The notes under the pieces were generated by a model. The model did not search any database. It worked only from the letters and a program-made list of their open reading frames with translations, and was not told where the DNA came from. From assembly GCA_007922305.1 (NCBI GenBank), contig ML677335.1:16736218-16800217 (forward strand): a stretch of 64,000 bases of DNA. Direction: 5' to 3'. Below are positions 12,601 to 27,600 of this stretch, one piece after another. Each line of letters opens with the position of its first letter. Positions within the stretch are counted from its first letter, which is position 1. A program made the translations under genes and the position numbers. The DNA is from Dermatemys mawii (lineage: Eukaryota > Chordata > Testudines > Dermatemydidae).

Positions 12601-15600
12601 CAGCTCGCTGGCATGGAAGGGTAAGGCTATTTATTATACACAAGCCAGGCATGGAGGCAGAAATGTAGCAGCCTGCCTGCTAGTTAATTGGTCTCATTCT
12701 CTGAGACAAATGTTGCAGCCTGCCTCTGCAGTAACATTGTTAATGTTCCCATTGTTAGTTAACTGTTCCCATCCCCAGTCAATTCCACCAGGAGCATAAA
12801 ACCTATAAAAGTTTTAAAGGCCCCTACATTGCCAAAGTGATGTAAAGGAGCCTTATTATAAATGACAGTAAGGGAATCCTCAGCTAGGAAGATCAATGTG
12901 CTTTCTCACTTTTTTTCCTGTGCCAAAAATGGCACTATGGGGTTGGATTGCAGCTCAGAATTTATTTATTTAAATGAGTAAAAGACTTTGAGGGCAAATA
13001 AAACATTTACCAAGCAATCAAAATGTTAGGACAATCAGGACCAAGCACTTCCCAAAGTACCCAATCAGGTCCAGGATAATAGTTAGCAAAACTGTACAAC
13101 TTTAATGTGTGAAAGTCTGAGCAATTTAAAAATGATATTCTACTCTCTTTTTTTTTTTTGGTGCTGTTCTGTAATGTAATTTAAATGAAAATCCAGGATT
13201 ATAACTGGAACGCAGGGTATTAGTTACCAGGTGTTTGTAACTTAACTTTCACATATTTAGGAAATGCTGAATAGGTATTGTGACCTTTTTCTGTACTGTT
13301 TTGGTAATTTATTTAAACTACAGTTGAAACTGGTGTGATTATATTGCATTATTTTGACAACTAAAATACATGAAATTTTGAATATTTTGGCACAGAATCT
13401 CCTCAAGAGCATGTTTTTAACCTAAGACTAACTCATTTGTGTGTATATGTTTACCTGATTTAACCTTGTAAATAACGTTTTTTTTCCTAGTTAATAAATC
13501 TTTAGTTAGTTTATTTCAAGGGTTGTCTTTGATAAGAGATTTAAGATACCACTAACCTGTTGTATTGAGAGTAATCTGAATATTACTGTCTTTTTTGGCA
13601 TAAGACGCAATATATCACAAAGGCAGACAAGAGTGCCAAAGGGGACTATCTGACTTCATGTTAAAGCTTTAGTGCTTTAGGATTTCATGCTTCTTACTTG
13701 GTCAGAGAAATCTAATTATAGAATATACAGTCAGTTTTGGGTTTGTGCCCTGTTCCTTGACAGTCTACCCTGAAGTTAGCACTCACACTTGTGAGCTGCT
13801 CTAAACAGCTTGACACAGATTAAGGATTGTAAGAATTAACAGGAAGAGAAAAACAGCACAGGAAAGAGTGATACGTGGGAATACACTTCAAAGATTCACT
13901 GGACTATAGTGGGGAGCAAGGAAAGCACCCTGTTACCCTGCACTAGGAAGTAATTAGGCAGCTTGATTATATTCATGAAAACAGTATCATAACCAGCCTT
14001 GGAAGGGCTGCAAAAAAGGCTTTGAGCAAAATAACAGCTAACCTCCTGTCTAAAGCACTTAAGTTTAGTCTCCAAAAATCAAATGTTGATTTTGTTTTAT
14101 ATGTAACCCTTCTGTTTCCATTATCCTTACTCAGTATCTCATAAATATTATCAAAAATCAAGAAACGTATGTTTGTTTTAACTACAAATATAATTCAATG
14201 TTATAAGGAGCTGATCCTGAATTGAAATCAAACAAGCTGGTGAATACGCTGTTCCTTTGGGAACAGCAGACCTGATAGTACTGTGAGTGTTCAGTGGATA
14301 AATGGATGAACTCTATGAGGGGATGCCTCAAAGGGGCTCAGGAACTAGGGTGCACCTATTGTTAATCTGTAAGGCAAAGTAAGAGCTGGCATAGCCCAAA
14401 GGAAATTGTTTGGGTGGCTAATAGATTGGAGGCGTGTTGAGGAGCAGATACCCAATTAAGCACCAGCAAGTCTTCCTCTTGCTGGAGACAGGGGTGATTA
14501 ACAAGATGACTTCGTCCTGGGCACCAAGAACTGTTACAGTACCAGAAAACACATACAGCATGGTCAAAAAGCAGCCTAATCTTCCTCATGCTATTCTGCC
14601 TATACACTTCAATCCTGATCGAGGCTTCCCCCTCTTGAGGTATAATGAGTTCAATCCCCATACCCATTTACTCATAACCTCTCTGCCAGGACTACCAATA
14701 AAAAGGTGATAATTGTGTTGATGGTTTGTGACATGAATACCCGTCCTCAAGAAACTGGACTGAGACCCCATCAATTGATTTAATAAATCACCAAACAGTC
14801 ATCAAATGTCAACTAATTTAGTTCCCCCATTTCATTTTTAAGACTTACAAATACATTGTAACAGGATTTGTTCTGTTTCTGAGACTGGCCAAAATAGAAA
14901 GTTGAGAAAGTGAAGGAAATAACAAAAATGTTCGAATGTTTTATTTTGAGTTTAATTTGAAAGTTGGGTTAACTCGTTTGTTCGTTGCCTTTCTCCCCAC
15001 CCCCCGCCTTCTTGTCATTCCACTGTGCCTCCTGGTCTTGGCCTAGACCAGAGATGGAAATGAAGTCAACAAAGGCTATTTCTCATGGAATTTTCAGGGT
15101 GGCTACTCCAAGACAATATTAGAAATTTCATAAGAAAGCCTATGTGAGATTTCCAGTCCAGTTTCTTGATCACAGAGTTCAAATAAAACTTCAAATCCTT
15201 TTCTGAACCACTGAGGCTTTTGGAAGTTCACCCACCACTAGTACCAGTTCATTTCCAAAGCAAGCTATCAGACTGTTTTTATTTTTTAAATTTGCTCAAC
15301 ACTGAAATATTGAAAATATTTGAAGCTAACACAGCTCTGAAAGCAAGGCTGCAATATGATAATGCTATGCAGAACCAATAGATAACAAATCAAAATGCAC
15401 AGAAGGAGAATTAGGCTGACCTTTCCTGAACCCATTAATGTGGTATGTTTCAGTTCCTTTATTTCTTTATCTTTTTGAATGTTGCTAGAAACCAAAGTAC
15501 TGAGCTGTACTTCCAAAGCTGCTACTAGCTGATCTCTTTCTTTACGCCACTTTTGCAGGTCATTATCCTTCTCTGCCAGCTGTGCAGTAAGCTTCTCCTA

Positions 15601-18600
15601 AACAGAAAATGGAAAGTGATTAGAAAAGCCCTGAAATACCTTCAATTTGAACTGTACTGCTACGTGGCTTATGAATGATTAACTATTATATTTATGCTCA
15701 AAAAGAAAGACCCTAGTAATCTAGGAAATTAAGACTATATAAGTATTTTATTTCACAAAGGGAGACAAGTAATTTAGTTTCATTTGACGATGTATAAAAA
15801 CAAAAGGGGTTTTAAATAATAAATCTTGTTCCCACATTCTCTATTAAAGAGCAGAATTTCAGTAAAAACACACCCTTCCAACTACAGATGTAACTAACCT
15901 GACTGTTTTTCATGTCTTTTTCACAAGCTAGCTAACAAAGTTGAAGAGTATACTAAGGGTTCATCTACATTTGAACTGGTAGATGCAATTCCCAACCCTG
16001 CTTGAGCTAACTTCTAAAAATAACAGGTGGCATGGCAGCCCAGGCTGCTGCCTGAGAACAATTGCACCCGAAACCCTAAGTACATAGTCAGGTGGCTAGC
16101 CTGAGCAGCCACCCACATTGTGGAATAGTATCAGCCTTATCACTAAATCTTATTTATACAATAGGGAGCACAGCCCTGCTGTGAAAGTGGTATGAATGGA
16201 GAAAACCGTGATGTCCCGTTCCCCCCCCCCCCCCCCACAAACTGCATTTTAGATCAAACAGATTTTGCTACAAATCTGGGCTAAAAAATTAGCTTATCTT
16301 CAACCTTCCATAGTCTCCCCGCCCCGATGCCCTTTATAACTGATTTTCTTTTAGAAAAGTTGTTTCCTAAATGGGAGTTCTCCTCAGCCCTTTTGAGGAA
16401 TCAGTACATTTTCTTAGTACGGACTCCTTTTGGGACTTAACTCAAGAGGTGCGGCATTGAGTCTTTGTGTTCCTTGATCTTGGATACGTAACTGCGAGAT
16501 AATAATATAGGAGGAACCAACATAAATTCATTTTCTGTTATGCCTAAGATGTTTCTTAATAGCTATGGTGAGTGTATGATGAAGGGGATAAAAATCAATG
16601 ATTAAAGAAAAAATAAATAAATAAAAATCAGATTTTTTTAAAAATTTAAATATGCTTTTTGAGGCAAAAACCTATTATAAAAAATCCAATCTAAAAATAG
16701 TTTTAATTAAGATCCATGATGATATATCTTTGAGCTATAATGTAACAGGGATTATAAATTCTAATTCTATAGTATGAGACTGTATATTCATGTAATGTTT
16801 AAGAAAAGTTTTGTAAAGGAGTTCCAGTGTTATGGGGTTCCACAGGCTTCTGTATATATTATTTAGGTTAATCTTTCTATTTACCCAGTGGGACCTCAGT
16901 GCTCAGCCTAGAAGATACCATCAGAGATGCTTAGTTTTGCAGTTCTCAGACTGTGGATTTGTGTCTCCAGAGGTAACATGCTTGTTAACAGCAAAAATTA
17001 TTTTAAAATAAAATAAAATAAATAAATACATACATAAAGATGAGAAATAACAGATCTCAACTCTATTGTCCCTCTGCAAATTTGTGTACTCAGAGTCAAT
17101 CCCTTATCTCTCTCTCTCAAAGTGCAAAGTTTCAAAAAGTTCAATGAATAGAAGATTGTTGGGGGTGGAATAGATCTGGACAAAGAGAAGAAGTCTGGAG
17201 ATAAATGTGAGATGTGAGGGACATGTGCTTGTTTTGTTAAAATATTACATGTTTGCTGTTGAAGAAAAAAAATCCAGAATACTTAACATTGTTGTTTTAG
17301 TTAAATAAAACAATTTAAATGTCTGTCTGGTGATGTTCTCCTCCCCACTACAGCATGGCAAGAAAATCCTCCAAATATTAATGATTAACTTGTTGAATTG
17401 GAGATTGTTCACCTCCCAATGACTTCAAAAATATCTCCTTCAATTACCTTTGGTAAATGAAATAGCCAAACATTCATTTTACGATATAGTTGTAAAACTA
17501 ATCTGAAAAGTTTTCAAAATAAATCACTGCTTAAAAATGTATAGTGTGTACCTTTTAAAAATGAAACCTACATCTCTGAGTTGTGAATAATATGTATTAA
17601 GGTTATAACAACCAACAAGAATGCACTTTCATGGAGAAAACCATGATTAAATCGAGTCTTCCTGACTAGTGATTTAAATCTTGATTCAAATCAAATCTAC
17701 TCTGCGTACAATAAAGAACACCACAAACTGAGCACCTCCCATCCTGACTTTCTGGTAAAATGACAAAAGAAGAACTCAGTCCTCTGAAGTTCCAAATACC
17801 CTCAACTTACAAGGGGAGTTAGAATACCTCACAGGAATCATTCTGCAGGATCAAGCCCTTTAATCTTCTTTAAAACCTGTTTAAAACATCATGGAAATTA
17901 GTCTGTTACTCACCACTTCTGTTTGTTGCTTTACGTGACTTTCCCTATATTCAGCAAATTTTCTCATTTCTCTATTTCGGTGATTCTCAGCTTCTTTTAC
18001 TTGAGTTATAAGCCCCATTTTTTCTTCCATCCATTTCTTTCTATCAGTTCTACACTTTTCTTCAATTTCCTGTGTTAAGTAATCAAAAATTTAGAGAGAG
18101 TCAGGTATAAATCTTTTCTTAGCCAGGGAGAAGGCTCTCCAAGGTTGGGCTGATGTTAAACTGGCAATCTTTGCATATTATAGGGCAGACACCCAATTAC
18201 ATTTTTTTAGAACAAGACAGATAAACCTAATAGTAAAACAAAGAAATATCATCCCACCAACTGGATACCAGCATATTCCTGAAATAAACTTTTTCTTTTA
18301 AATTTATGAAAATAGCACAAAGTTTCTAAAAAACTTTGGAATGGTATTATGGGATAAACATTTGTGTTTTATGTAGACTGCTGTAGATCAACTTTGGCTA
18401 ATCATAAAAAACTAAGTTTGGAAGAGACCTCAGGAGGTCATATAGTCCAACCCCCTACTCAAAGAGGGACCAACACCTACTAAATCGGCGGTTCTCAAAC
18501 CGGGGGTCGCCAGCCGCCTCCAGAGGGGTCGCGAGCTCCTTGTGCTGCTGAAAAGCCGCCGAATGAATTACTTCCGCATTCGGCAGCTTTTCGGCGGCCA

Positions 18601-21600
18601 TGCCGAGCTATTTCGGGAGCGCTCGGCATGTCCGCCAAAAATAGCCACCAAATGAGGAAGTAATTTATTCAGCAGCTTTTCGGTGGACATACAAGGGTCT
18701 GCAGAGCCTTGAAAGAAAGTAAAAATGGGTTGCGGCAGCGGGAACTTTGAGAATTGCCATAGTAAATCATCCCAGCCAGGGCTTTGTTGAGCTGGGCCTT
18801 AAAAACCTCTAAGGATGGAGATTCCACCACGTCCCTAGCTAACCCTTCCAGTGCTTTACCACTCTCCTAGTGAAATAGTTTTTCCTAATAGCCAACTCAG
18901 ACCTCCCCCACTGCAGCTAGAGACCATTACTCCTTGTTCTGTCATTTGTCACCATTGAGAACAGTTTAGCTCCATCCTCTTTGGAACCCCCCCTTCAGGT
19001 AGTTGACGGTTGATATCAAATCCCTCCTCACTCGTCTTTTCTGCAGATTAAAGAAGCCCATTTCCCTCAATTTACGAAGGGAGGCTAAGGGAACTGGCCT
19101 TGTTTCATCCCAGGTACCAATCAATTAGTGCCAAAAATTTTTGCCAGCGAGAACCCTTGTTCCTGTCCTTCCCTGTCCCTATCCCTTGAATTCCCTGCTC
19201 TGCAACAGAGTGAACTACAGATGCATACTACTGCTCCCTCAATGCAGAAGGGCAAAGAACACTACCGCAATATGACTAAAAAGACAAAGGCACTGAGGGA
19301 ATGTGATGAACATGTTTCACCTGAAGAATATCACTTTAGTCTACATAAACTTTGCCTTCTTTACCCTCAGAACCAAAATGAGTCTCCATAAATCTCTTTG
19401 CAGGCCATTCTCCCATATAACTAGACAGCAACTGACAGGGCTGAACCAGCAACCCAGGAACCTACAGAAACCCAGATACACTAATTTCTCAGGAAGTCAC
19501 ATAATGCTATTTCTATCTTTCTTGCCAGATATAATTTTCCTCAGAACTAAGATATTTGTAAAAGCCAGGTGCAAGCTGGATCCTAGAGCAAGGCAACTGG
19601 TTGCATTTCTCAAGTATGCAGTATGTCACAGCACAGCCAGCCTTTAGGGCATCAGAAGCCCAAGGCCTGGCTCTTTCCTCATCACCCACCTGGTTTTAGC
19701 AATCCATTCCTCTCTGCTTTAAATTTTTTTTAAAAAAATTTCCACTCCTGGCTCCTTGTGAAGACAGCACTGAAGATGTAAATCACATGGGCTGGAAGTC
19801 TACCACTGATTTTTCCTTATGTCACAGATTTGTGGTCCCATGGTCTGGTATTAAAGAACCTCTGAAATGGGAACTACCAGTTTTGCAGACAAGCCCAGAC
19901 CAGTTTACAGCTGTGGGAGGTCATGCTGCCTGATCTTCCTCAAGCTTCCTTCCCAGAGAGCTGTCTGGTGCAGAACCAGCTCCTTTACCCCAGGAATCAA
20001 ACATAAGTCATCACTATAAGAGGGTGGAGTTAAGGGTCAGAAGCCAAAATTAATTATAAAATAGTCTGATGGACTAAGCATGGGACAGAGTAGAGTTTCA
20101 AACTGCAGGTTTGGCATAGACACCTTCCATGGCCTTAAGCATTTTTGGACTTGCATCCCTGTTAGAATTGCACATGTTATATGAAATGTTCACAGTTAAG
20201 TGTTAAATATTACCATCTATTAGGAGGATAGATTTTGTATTTTCTAAATAGTTGTGGTTATTAGAAATGTTATCAATAGGATATGGGCAAACCGATGGAA
20301 GAAAGTGGGAGGCAGAAAAGTAAAGAAAGTGTTCAGATGATTTAGTAGTTTGGCCAGAGTCCAAAGAGAAACTGACTCTTTTGTGGAGAAAGGATCAGGA
20401 CTGGTTAGACATGTCATATATGCTGCACAGTCATTAGCCATTATGGAATGGTACTTCATCTTTCAGAATGAAGTTCCTTTACTAGTGTGACTCAGTTCAC
20501 ACACAGACTTTTATAACATGCCCTACTTCCTTGGTGTAACCAGAAAGAGGTGATATAGCTGCTTGTCTGCTTTAAATTGAATGCTCTGTGTTTAAAATTA
20601 AGTCATCAAATTTTACCTCAAGTCTTTCTTGCAGACTGATTAGTTCTCCACGAACTGCATCTACGTTTTTGTCCTCGTGTTTGTTAATTTTTTGTTGCCA
20701 GTCGCTATTAAACTTCTCCAGATCTTTATATTTCTGCTTCCATTCTTCCAATTCTAGTCAGAATACAAAAAATAACATGGTTTGCATCAATTTCAAACTT
20801 CTTACCACATTTACACCTTTCTTGTAGTACAGCTCCCATGTTTATCAATCACACTTAGTGCTGGAGCAAAGATATGGCAGAAATGCCATCATTGCGCCAA
20901 ATCCTGCAATCTTTAAACAAAACTCCAATGGTGTTTTGGATTTGGTCCAATACAATAGCTATAAACTCCATGATAAAAATGGAGAATGGTTCCTAAGCAT
21001 CTAAAAAGTATGTTTTTGCTCCTACTCTAGACAGGTAGTTTACCAGAAATTAATCTCTCAGTTTCTTCTAATTTGGCCTCTAGCACTTGATCTTGTTCCA
21101 GCTGAGTCTGTTCTTGTTCCTCTAATGTCAGTCGCATATCTTCAATTATTTTCTCTTTTGCACGCAGATCTGAAGATTTAAAAATAGATTTAAAAAGGAG
21201 GCTCCTTTTTCTCCCCACTATTCTCCCCCAATTTAGTGTGCCCATTAAAAGCTCTGGAGCCAAAGCTCTGCTACAAAGTATAAGAACACATTTATGCTCT
21301 GATGGCCAGAGTTCTGACTCAGGTACCCCACCCACAAGAGTAACAATTGTGGGTTTGCTACACACAATCCAATCCACCAGCAGCAAAGAGCTTAGCCCAA
21401 AAGGAGATTTGGAGGAAGAGCATTTAGTTATTTCTCACAGTCACAAGTCACACACAAGTTTCCTTGTGAGTATCTTTTTCCAATATTATACGAGAGGATA
21501 ACCACTGTTCTGCTGAGGCACATTCATCAAGGCCGCAACACGCAACTAAGTTTCTATTATGGATACTTTTACTAAAAGTCATGGACAGGTCACGGGCAAT

Positions 21601-24600
21601 AATGGAAAAATTCACAGAAACCCTGACCTTTGCATGACTTTTAGTAAAAATACCCAAGACAACATAGGTAGGTTGGGCAGCTGGGAGTTCCAGGGTCCCC
21701 CGGCCACCTACAGCAGCCGGGAGCTCCGGGGGTCCCTCTTGCAGCCAGTGGTGGCTGGGAGCAGCGGCGGTCCCTCTTGCTACCCATGGTGCATGGGAGC
21801 AGCAGGACTGCTGCGGGATCCCCCATGCCTTGCCTGAGGCGGCAGGGAGCAGCGCAGGTCTCCACTGCCTGCTGGGGGGCCGTGAGCAGTAGGGATTCCC
21901 CCGCCACAGGGTCTCCCGTGCTGCAGTGGCCAGGAGCGCTGGATCCACCCTGCCTCCCGCAGTGGCCAGGAGTGGCAGAGGAGCTGCAGGGATCCCCCTT
22001 GCTCCCTGCCTCCACAGGTGGCAAGGGACCCTGCAGCTCCCAGCTGGCGCTGACTGAAGTCTCTGAGGTCTTTGGAAGTCAGATCCCACGACTTCTGTGA
22101 CCTCCATGACTAAATCGCAGCCTTAACTATCATTAACCAGTCAGCATTTTAATCTTGGAGATTTTATTAAAATGGGAGCTTTCACAACATTTCAAAAGTC
22201 TGAGAAGGTGTAAGTGCGGTGGTAGCAAATCCACAATTCTTCTTCATTTTATTTTTGGAGATAGAGTTTGGGATCTATATCCTTTGCATCAACTTCTTGC
22301 TTTTTAATAGACCAAATGGCATGGACTAAACAAAACTGCAGGTCATTACCTGAATGTTTTAAATACTAGGCTTGGAATTTGTTCCATCCAAACGATATTT
22401 TTAAAATTTGAATATATTAAAACCCTTTAAGCAAATTATTTACACAACAAGAACCCATTATGCTGCCATTTCATGACAGGATATGCACAAAAATGGCTAT
22501 TGCTTACCTTTACATGCATTCTGGTATTGTTTTGAGATTTCTTCTGTCTGCTCATTACCCAACAGTTCCTAAGTAGTACATCAAAAGGAAATTAGTACTA
22601 ATACTTTTGAAAACAAAGATGCACATTGGCATTTGGTAAGAGTCTGGAAAGTCTCACTCAGAGCTTGATTAAGTAATGAGCTGATTCTTAAGAGTGAAGA
22701 AATCTGGACTATGTATCTTTTCCATCTACCAAAGAGGGGTATGCTCACAGCTAGTCTACTGGTGAAAAAGAGAAGGTGTAAACTGAGGCACTACAACTAT
22801 TTATCCAGATGCTTCATGCCAGAAGAATAAGATTTGCAGATCAGGTCCTCACCCATTTACCTATATATGTACTGGACACTTAGTTCTGTCAAAGGCAATT
22901 TGATGAGGCACTATTATGAGAAGATCTTTTAAAATGTTCTTGTCCATTAAGTTAATTTTAGCATGGTTAGTTCTATTTTACCCTATTTCCTGTGACTGCC
23001 TTCCTGCGTAAAAACCTTCTTATATCATTAGAAACTGATAATTAGCACATGATAAATGGAGGGCATATCAAGTTGTTTATAAAACTTAAGAACTTATTTT
23101 AAAATACCTTTTTAAGTTGCTGGATTGTTCGCTGTTTCATATCTAGCTCCTCAGCAAACTGTTTTTTAGTTTTCTCATGTTCATTAACTTTGCTTCTCAG
23201 TAATTTCTCTTCTGAACGCATTGTATACACCTGCAAAGTAGTCCATGTCATAAAAGGATAAGAAAAAGGCCGCAATTAATTTTCCTGTTTGTTTGCTTTT
23301 TAGATTTTAGATGGCATAAATGGACTATATTTACTAGTAGTATTGAATATGTTTAAATGACAAGCTTTTAAATTATATAATTCTCCATTACTCTGAAAAA
23401 TACAGGTGCAATATACTACATTTTCATCTTAATTAAGAAAGGGATCTGATCACTGAATGGGAAGATTTACTGTATTCAACAGAATCACTGCAGGTAGCTT
23501 TGTCAAGTAAAAATTTCAGCTGTCAAAAACTAAGAAGCTAATTTTAAATGGTAGAGTTCTAAAGAGAGGTTTTGGTTGACATTTGATCTCAGGCCTTTCA
23601 TGACCCTTCCCAAGTGGTTCAGCATTAAATATTTAGGATGCTCGTTAGATGAAGGACAAGAAGCGCTATTATCCTGTGCAGACAGCAATACATGTAATTA
23701 ATTAGTGCAAGACTCCACACTTTAGCCTCTATTTAAAATGCAAAATGGCTATTGCTTGCAGTAAGCATTCCATTTTAATTATGCTACTGCTTGGTAGTTA
23801 TTACATATTAGTCACTAATACACCTAGAAGTTATTCTCTTTCATTCCTTTCACAGATCAACAGAATTTGTAACCTTCATTTTTAACCACAAGAGAAACAA
23901 AATTAGCACTCTCCCTTTCTGATAAAGCTTTACCTCCCCTCAAAAGGCCAAACAGAGAAAGTCTGGTCTCCATCAGTCTAAGAAGCAAAAGTCCCAAAGT
24001 TAGTCCTGTATAACAACATATTCCACAGTGACATATGATTGGATTAGTCTCGAAAGTTCTTCTCAGTAACCTGATCCGCCATTATTTTCAAGTCATCTTG
24101 AACCCATTGCAAACATACTACTAGCAAGAATATTTTTCCTTTCAACGTCTACAAGTCAAAATATGTAATTCCTGTAGTCTTTTCAGTAGTTTATATGTTT
24201 TGTATCAATAATTTTCAGGTTCCCTTATACTCTAGGTTCAGAATTCTAAATCTAAAGACGTTAAAAATATTGTTTTAATATTAAATGCTTTAGCAATTCA
24301 TCTAACCAAAGATATTGGAGAGAAAATATTTGATCAGTAGAGCCCTACATTTAACCTGTAGAAGAAACATGTTTCCTCATATGAGTACAGACCTCTTTCT
24401 GGACTTGTTCAATTTGTTTCTTAGCATCAGCTAGCTTTTCTTTCAGATCTGTATATGCCTCATCTTTTCTTTGACAATCCATTTCTAGACGCTGTATGAA
24501 GGCAGAACTCTCGGAGAGTTCTTTATTTAACCTGGAGGAGGAAAGGGGAAGAGGGATTAAATATCATTAAGGAAGTTTAAAGAAACTGTTACAGAGGAAG

Positions 24601-27600
24601 GAGTTATAAGGTATAAAGTAATGTTTAATTGAAAATCTTGTGTGTCTCCGGGTTGTTTTTTTTGTTGTTGTTTTTTTAAAGGACATATTTCTATTAGGTT
24701 TTATACTATAAAAACAAACAAACAAACAACCACCCTCAAAAAGCCCTGAACTTTGGAACAAAGCTACTTTAGAGAGTTCCTTTAATGTTCCATAAACATA
24801 AATGCAAACAAAAACATATAAAATGGAACTTCTACTCTGTGATTTAATTAGGAAAGAGGCCTTTCAGCATTTTACAAACTTAGGACTCAGTTCTGTCTTC
24901 CTTACATTAAGCAGTACTTTATACTTCATAAGCCCCTTTGATTTAAATGGGACTACTTGATCATTAAGGTGCTACTTACTCAACATGAGCAGACTCCGAC
25001 TTGAAGGCCAAATAGGACAACCATGATCACATAGTCTGACTTTCAGTACATTGCATGCCACAGAACCTCACACACCCTCTCCTTTAATAGCCCCCTAACC
25101 GCTGGCTGAGTTACTGAAGTCCTCAAATCACAAATTTAAAAACTTCAAGTTACAGAGAACCCACTATTTACCCCAGGGTCTCTGCCAGTCTGACCAAAAA
25201 CTATCCCAGGTGAGCCTCTAGGAGCCTTCTTCCGCAGAGTCATTTTGATCCAAACAGACTGTTTTATGCATTCCATCATTTCTAATTTTTTTGGTGCACT
25301 TCATCATTAATATACAATGCTACTCCACCACCTTTGCCATTATTTCTATCTTTCCTGAATAACACCTACCCTTCAATACCTGTACTCGAGTCATGACTAC
25401 TATTTCACTATGTTTCTGTTATCTCTATAATATTTGGATTCACTTCCTGCAACAGTAGTTCTAGTTCCTCCATTTTGTTACCCAGGCTCCTTGCACTGGT
25501 GTACGAACATCGTAGTTTTGTCTGCTTGGCTTTACCCAGATTCCTCATCCAATTAGGAACAGTCATTCTACTTCCACCATCATCTACCTGTTAGCTTCAT
25601 TGGAACTGTCTTTCTCTTAATGTTCATTCACCTACACACTGCTGTTCCTTTCTTCCATGCTGTATTTTCTTTCTTGATCTTCCTTCCGGTCAATACTTGA
25701 ATTAGATGTGGCGATTATAGGAGTATCTCTCAACCACCTCCCCCAGATTCCTAGTTTAAAGCCCTTTTAATCAGCTGTGCTGACCTTCATCCCTGAAGTC
25801 TATTTCCCTCCCTACTCAGGTGGGAAAGAACAGTCCTTTGTCTGTGAAGGCCTCCCAGTGGTCAAACATTCCAAAGCTTTCTTTATAGCACCATTCCCTC
25901 AGCTGTCTGAGGATTATCACGATCTTGTTTTACCTTCGTTTTCCTTCGCTAGGGTCAGGTAAAGGAGGTGCAATTATGCCTCAGGCTGGTTCCACTCTCC
26001 TACTTAAACACTCATTTCCTGTTTAAGTTTTCACATTACATCTATCACCAAGTTATCCAACTGTTTACCAAAAATTGCTGTTATCATAACAACTATTAAC
26101 ATTTTAATATTCTGGACCCAGGGCAAGAATTATCTGCTTTAAATAACTGCCACGTATGGAGCTTCTGCTCCAACATTTGCACCTTCTACTCCAAAAAGGT
26201 TATCTAATACCACAATTTCTAACAGGTAGGCTTATATGAAAGAGTTTCTTCCCTCTGGTTTCCATACAAGAAGTAAACGGTAGATAAATATTAACAAAGC
26301 TCCAGATGCAGAGGCCATTTTAATATAGGAACTACTGAACTTTAGTTCACTGAAAGATTGCACACAAGTGTAGTAATACTTGGGTATACTCCACTGTACA
26401 GCATTAAACAAACTGATACATGAGACCTTAAACATATCAAGCTCCCCTTATTCATATTCTGAGAGTGACAAACACAAGCTCTTTTATAGAAGACTCCTGA
26501 ATCTGGTGGATAAAGTGAATAAAATAAATACTCATGAGTGTACCATATTTACTTAGCCTGAAAAATCATTAAGCCTCTATGTCCATTTTACTAGTGGAGA
26601 TACAATTTAGTTAGAAACAACTGTGATAATTACAGCAAAAAGATGCATTATCATAAAGTGCAAAAAACCTGATCAGACAATCTCCACCTGACAAGATATT
26701 CTACTCTGACTTTTGGGGGGTGGGGGCGGGATCCAACCCCCAAAACCTAATTTACTTCACAAGGTAGGTACATTGTAGAAAATTTGGAGAAGTTAGAAAC
26801 CGTTCCCTATTGAAAACAAGTTAGTACACCTGGTACGAGTATTACCTTGTAAAATGGATTACTTTTACTGTTAATTACAAGTTTAATTGCAATGTCTACA
26901 TATGTACTCATGAGTTTCCTTCCATGTACTGATGCTACAGGTAGGAATTTAATTACTGGATTTTATACATTTTCAAGATATACAATTAAACAAGTGAAAA
27001 AATAGCCAGTAATGTATACAAATGATTTTCAAAAAAATTTTTTAGCATCTAAGCCATTTCTTAGCAGCTTAATCTGGATAAGAACCTGAGTGTTATCTGG
27101 AACTGAGAGAGCGCACAAACTAGTCTCATCTTAGATTTCACCTCAAGTGTCTATTTAATGGTATACTTACTGTTCTGTAACTTTTTTTGATTCTTCTTCT
27201 TCTCTCTCCTTTTCCTGAAGTGCATGTTCAATAGTTTTCAAGTTATTCTTCAAATGTATGATGTTCTCCTTCAGTTTTGTTTCCTGATCATTTAATTCTT
27301 GAATTTTTATTTCTGAATTCAGACATTTCTTTTCCAAGTCTTTTACATCCCTTTCCATCTTTAAAATGATAGATTCTTTTTCCTTAAGTATTTGTTCTAA
27401 CCTGGCTGCATTGTCATCTTTAGCCCTATAAGCCTCCAAGAGGCATTCCAGCTCTTTTATTTTCTCCTTGTGGCTGGCACTCTGTTTCTCAAGTTGAGTA
27501 ACTACTCTTCTATCTTCAGCCACATGTTTTTCAGACTCACTGATTTTTTTCTGTAATTGTTCTTGTAACTGATTAACAAGGTTCTCCTTTTCCTTTATGG

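Larger units (their letters stand above)
10603..15420 (-). other. Large KIF20B intron, repeat-rich
   Basis: A 4.8-kb intron. Separate entries cover an LTR-like block (about 11600-12165), a short hairpin and following repeat (12278-12840), and a possible LTR fragment (13440-13570). Bases 10920-11580 and 13600-15400 hold nothing I can name. Confidence 0.45.
18070..20616 (-). other. KIF20B intron containing the split CR1
   Basis: A 2.5-kb intron. Apart from the CR1 and hAT elements at 18401-19095 I recognise nothing. The open frames at 19128-19647 have no support as genes. Confidence 0.5.
24532..27170 (-). other. KIF20B intron with LINE remnants
   Basis: A 2.6-kb intron. Antisense LINE remnants occupy about 25010-25975 (separate entries). 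A T/GTT-rich tract lies at 24654-24678 and an AAAC repeat at 24711-24731. Bases 26000-27170 hold nothing I recognise. Confidence 0.5.

Noticed and set aside
14434..14774. Overlapping open frames on both strands
   Set aside because: No domain, start context or splice support; probably unnamed repeat or plain intron.
21448..22107. 219-codon minus-strand open frame
   Set aside because: It lies in a GC-rich interspersed element with long open frames on both strands, and the peptide is low-complexity ([18 protein letters not shown]) with no domain.
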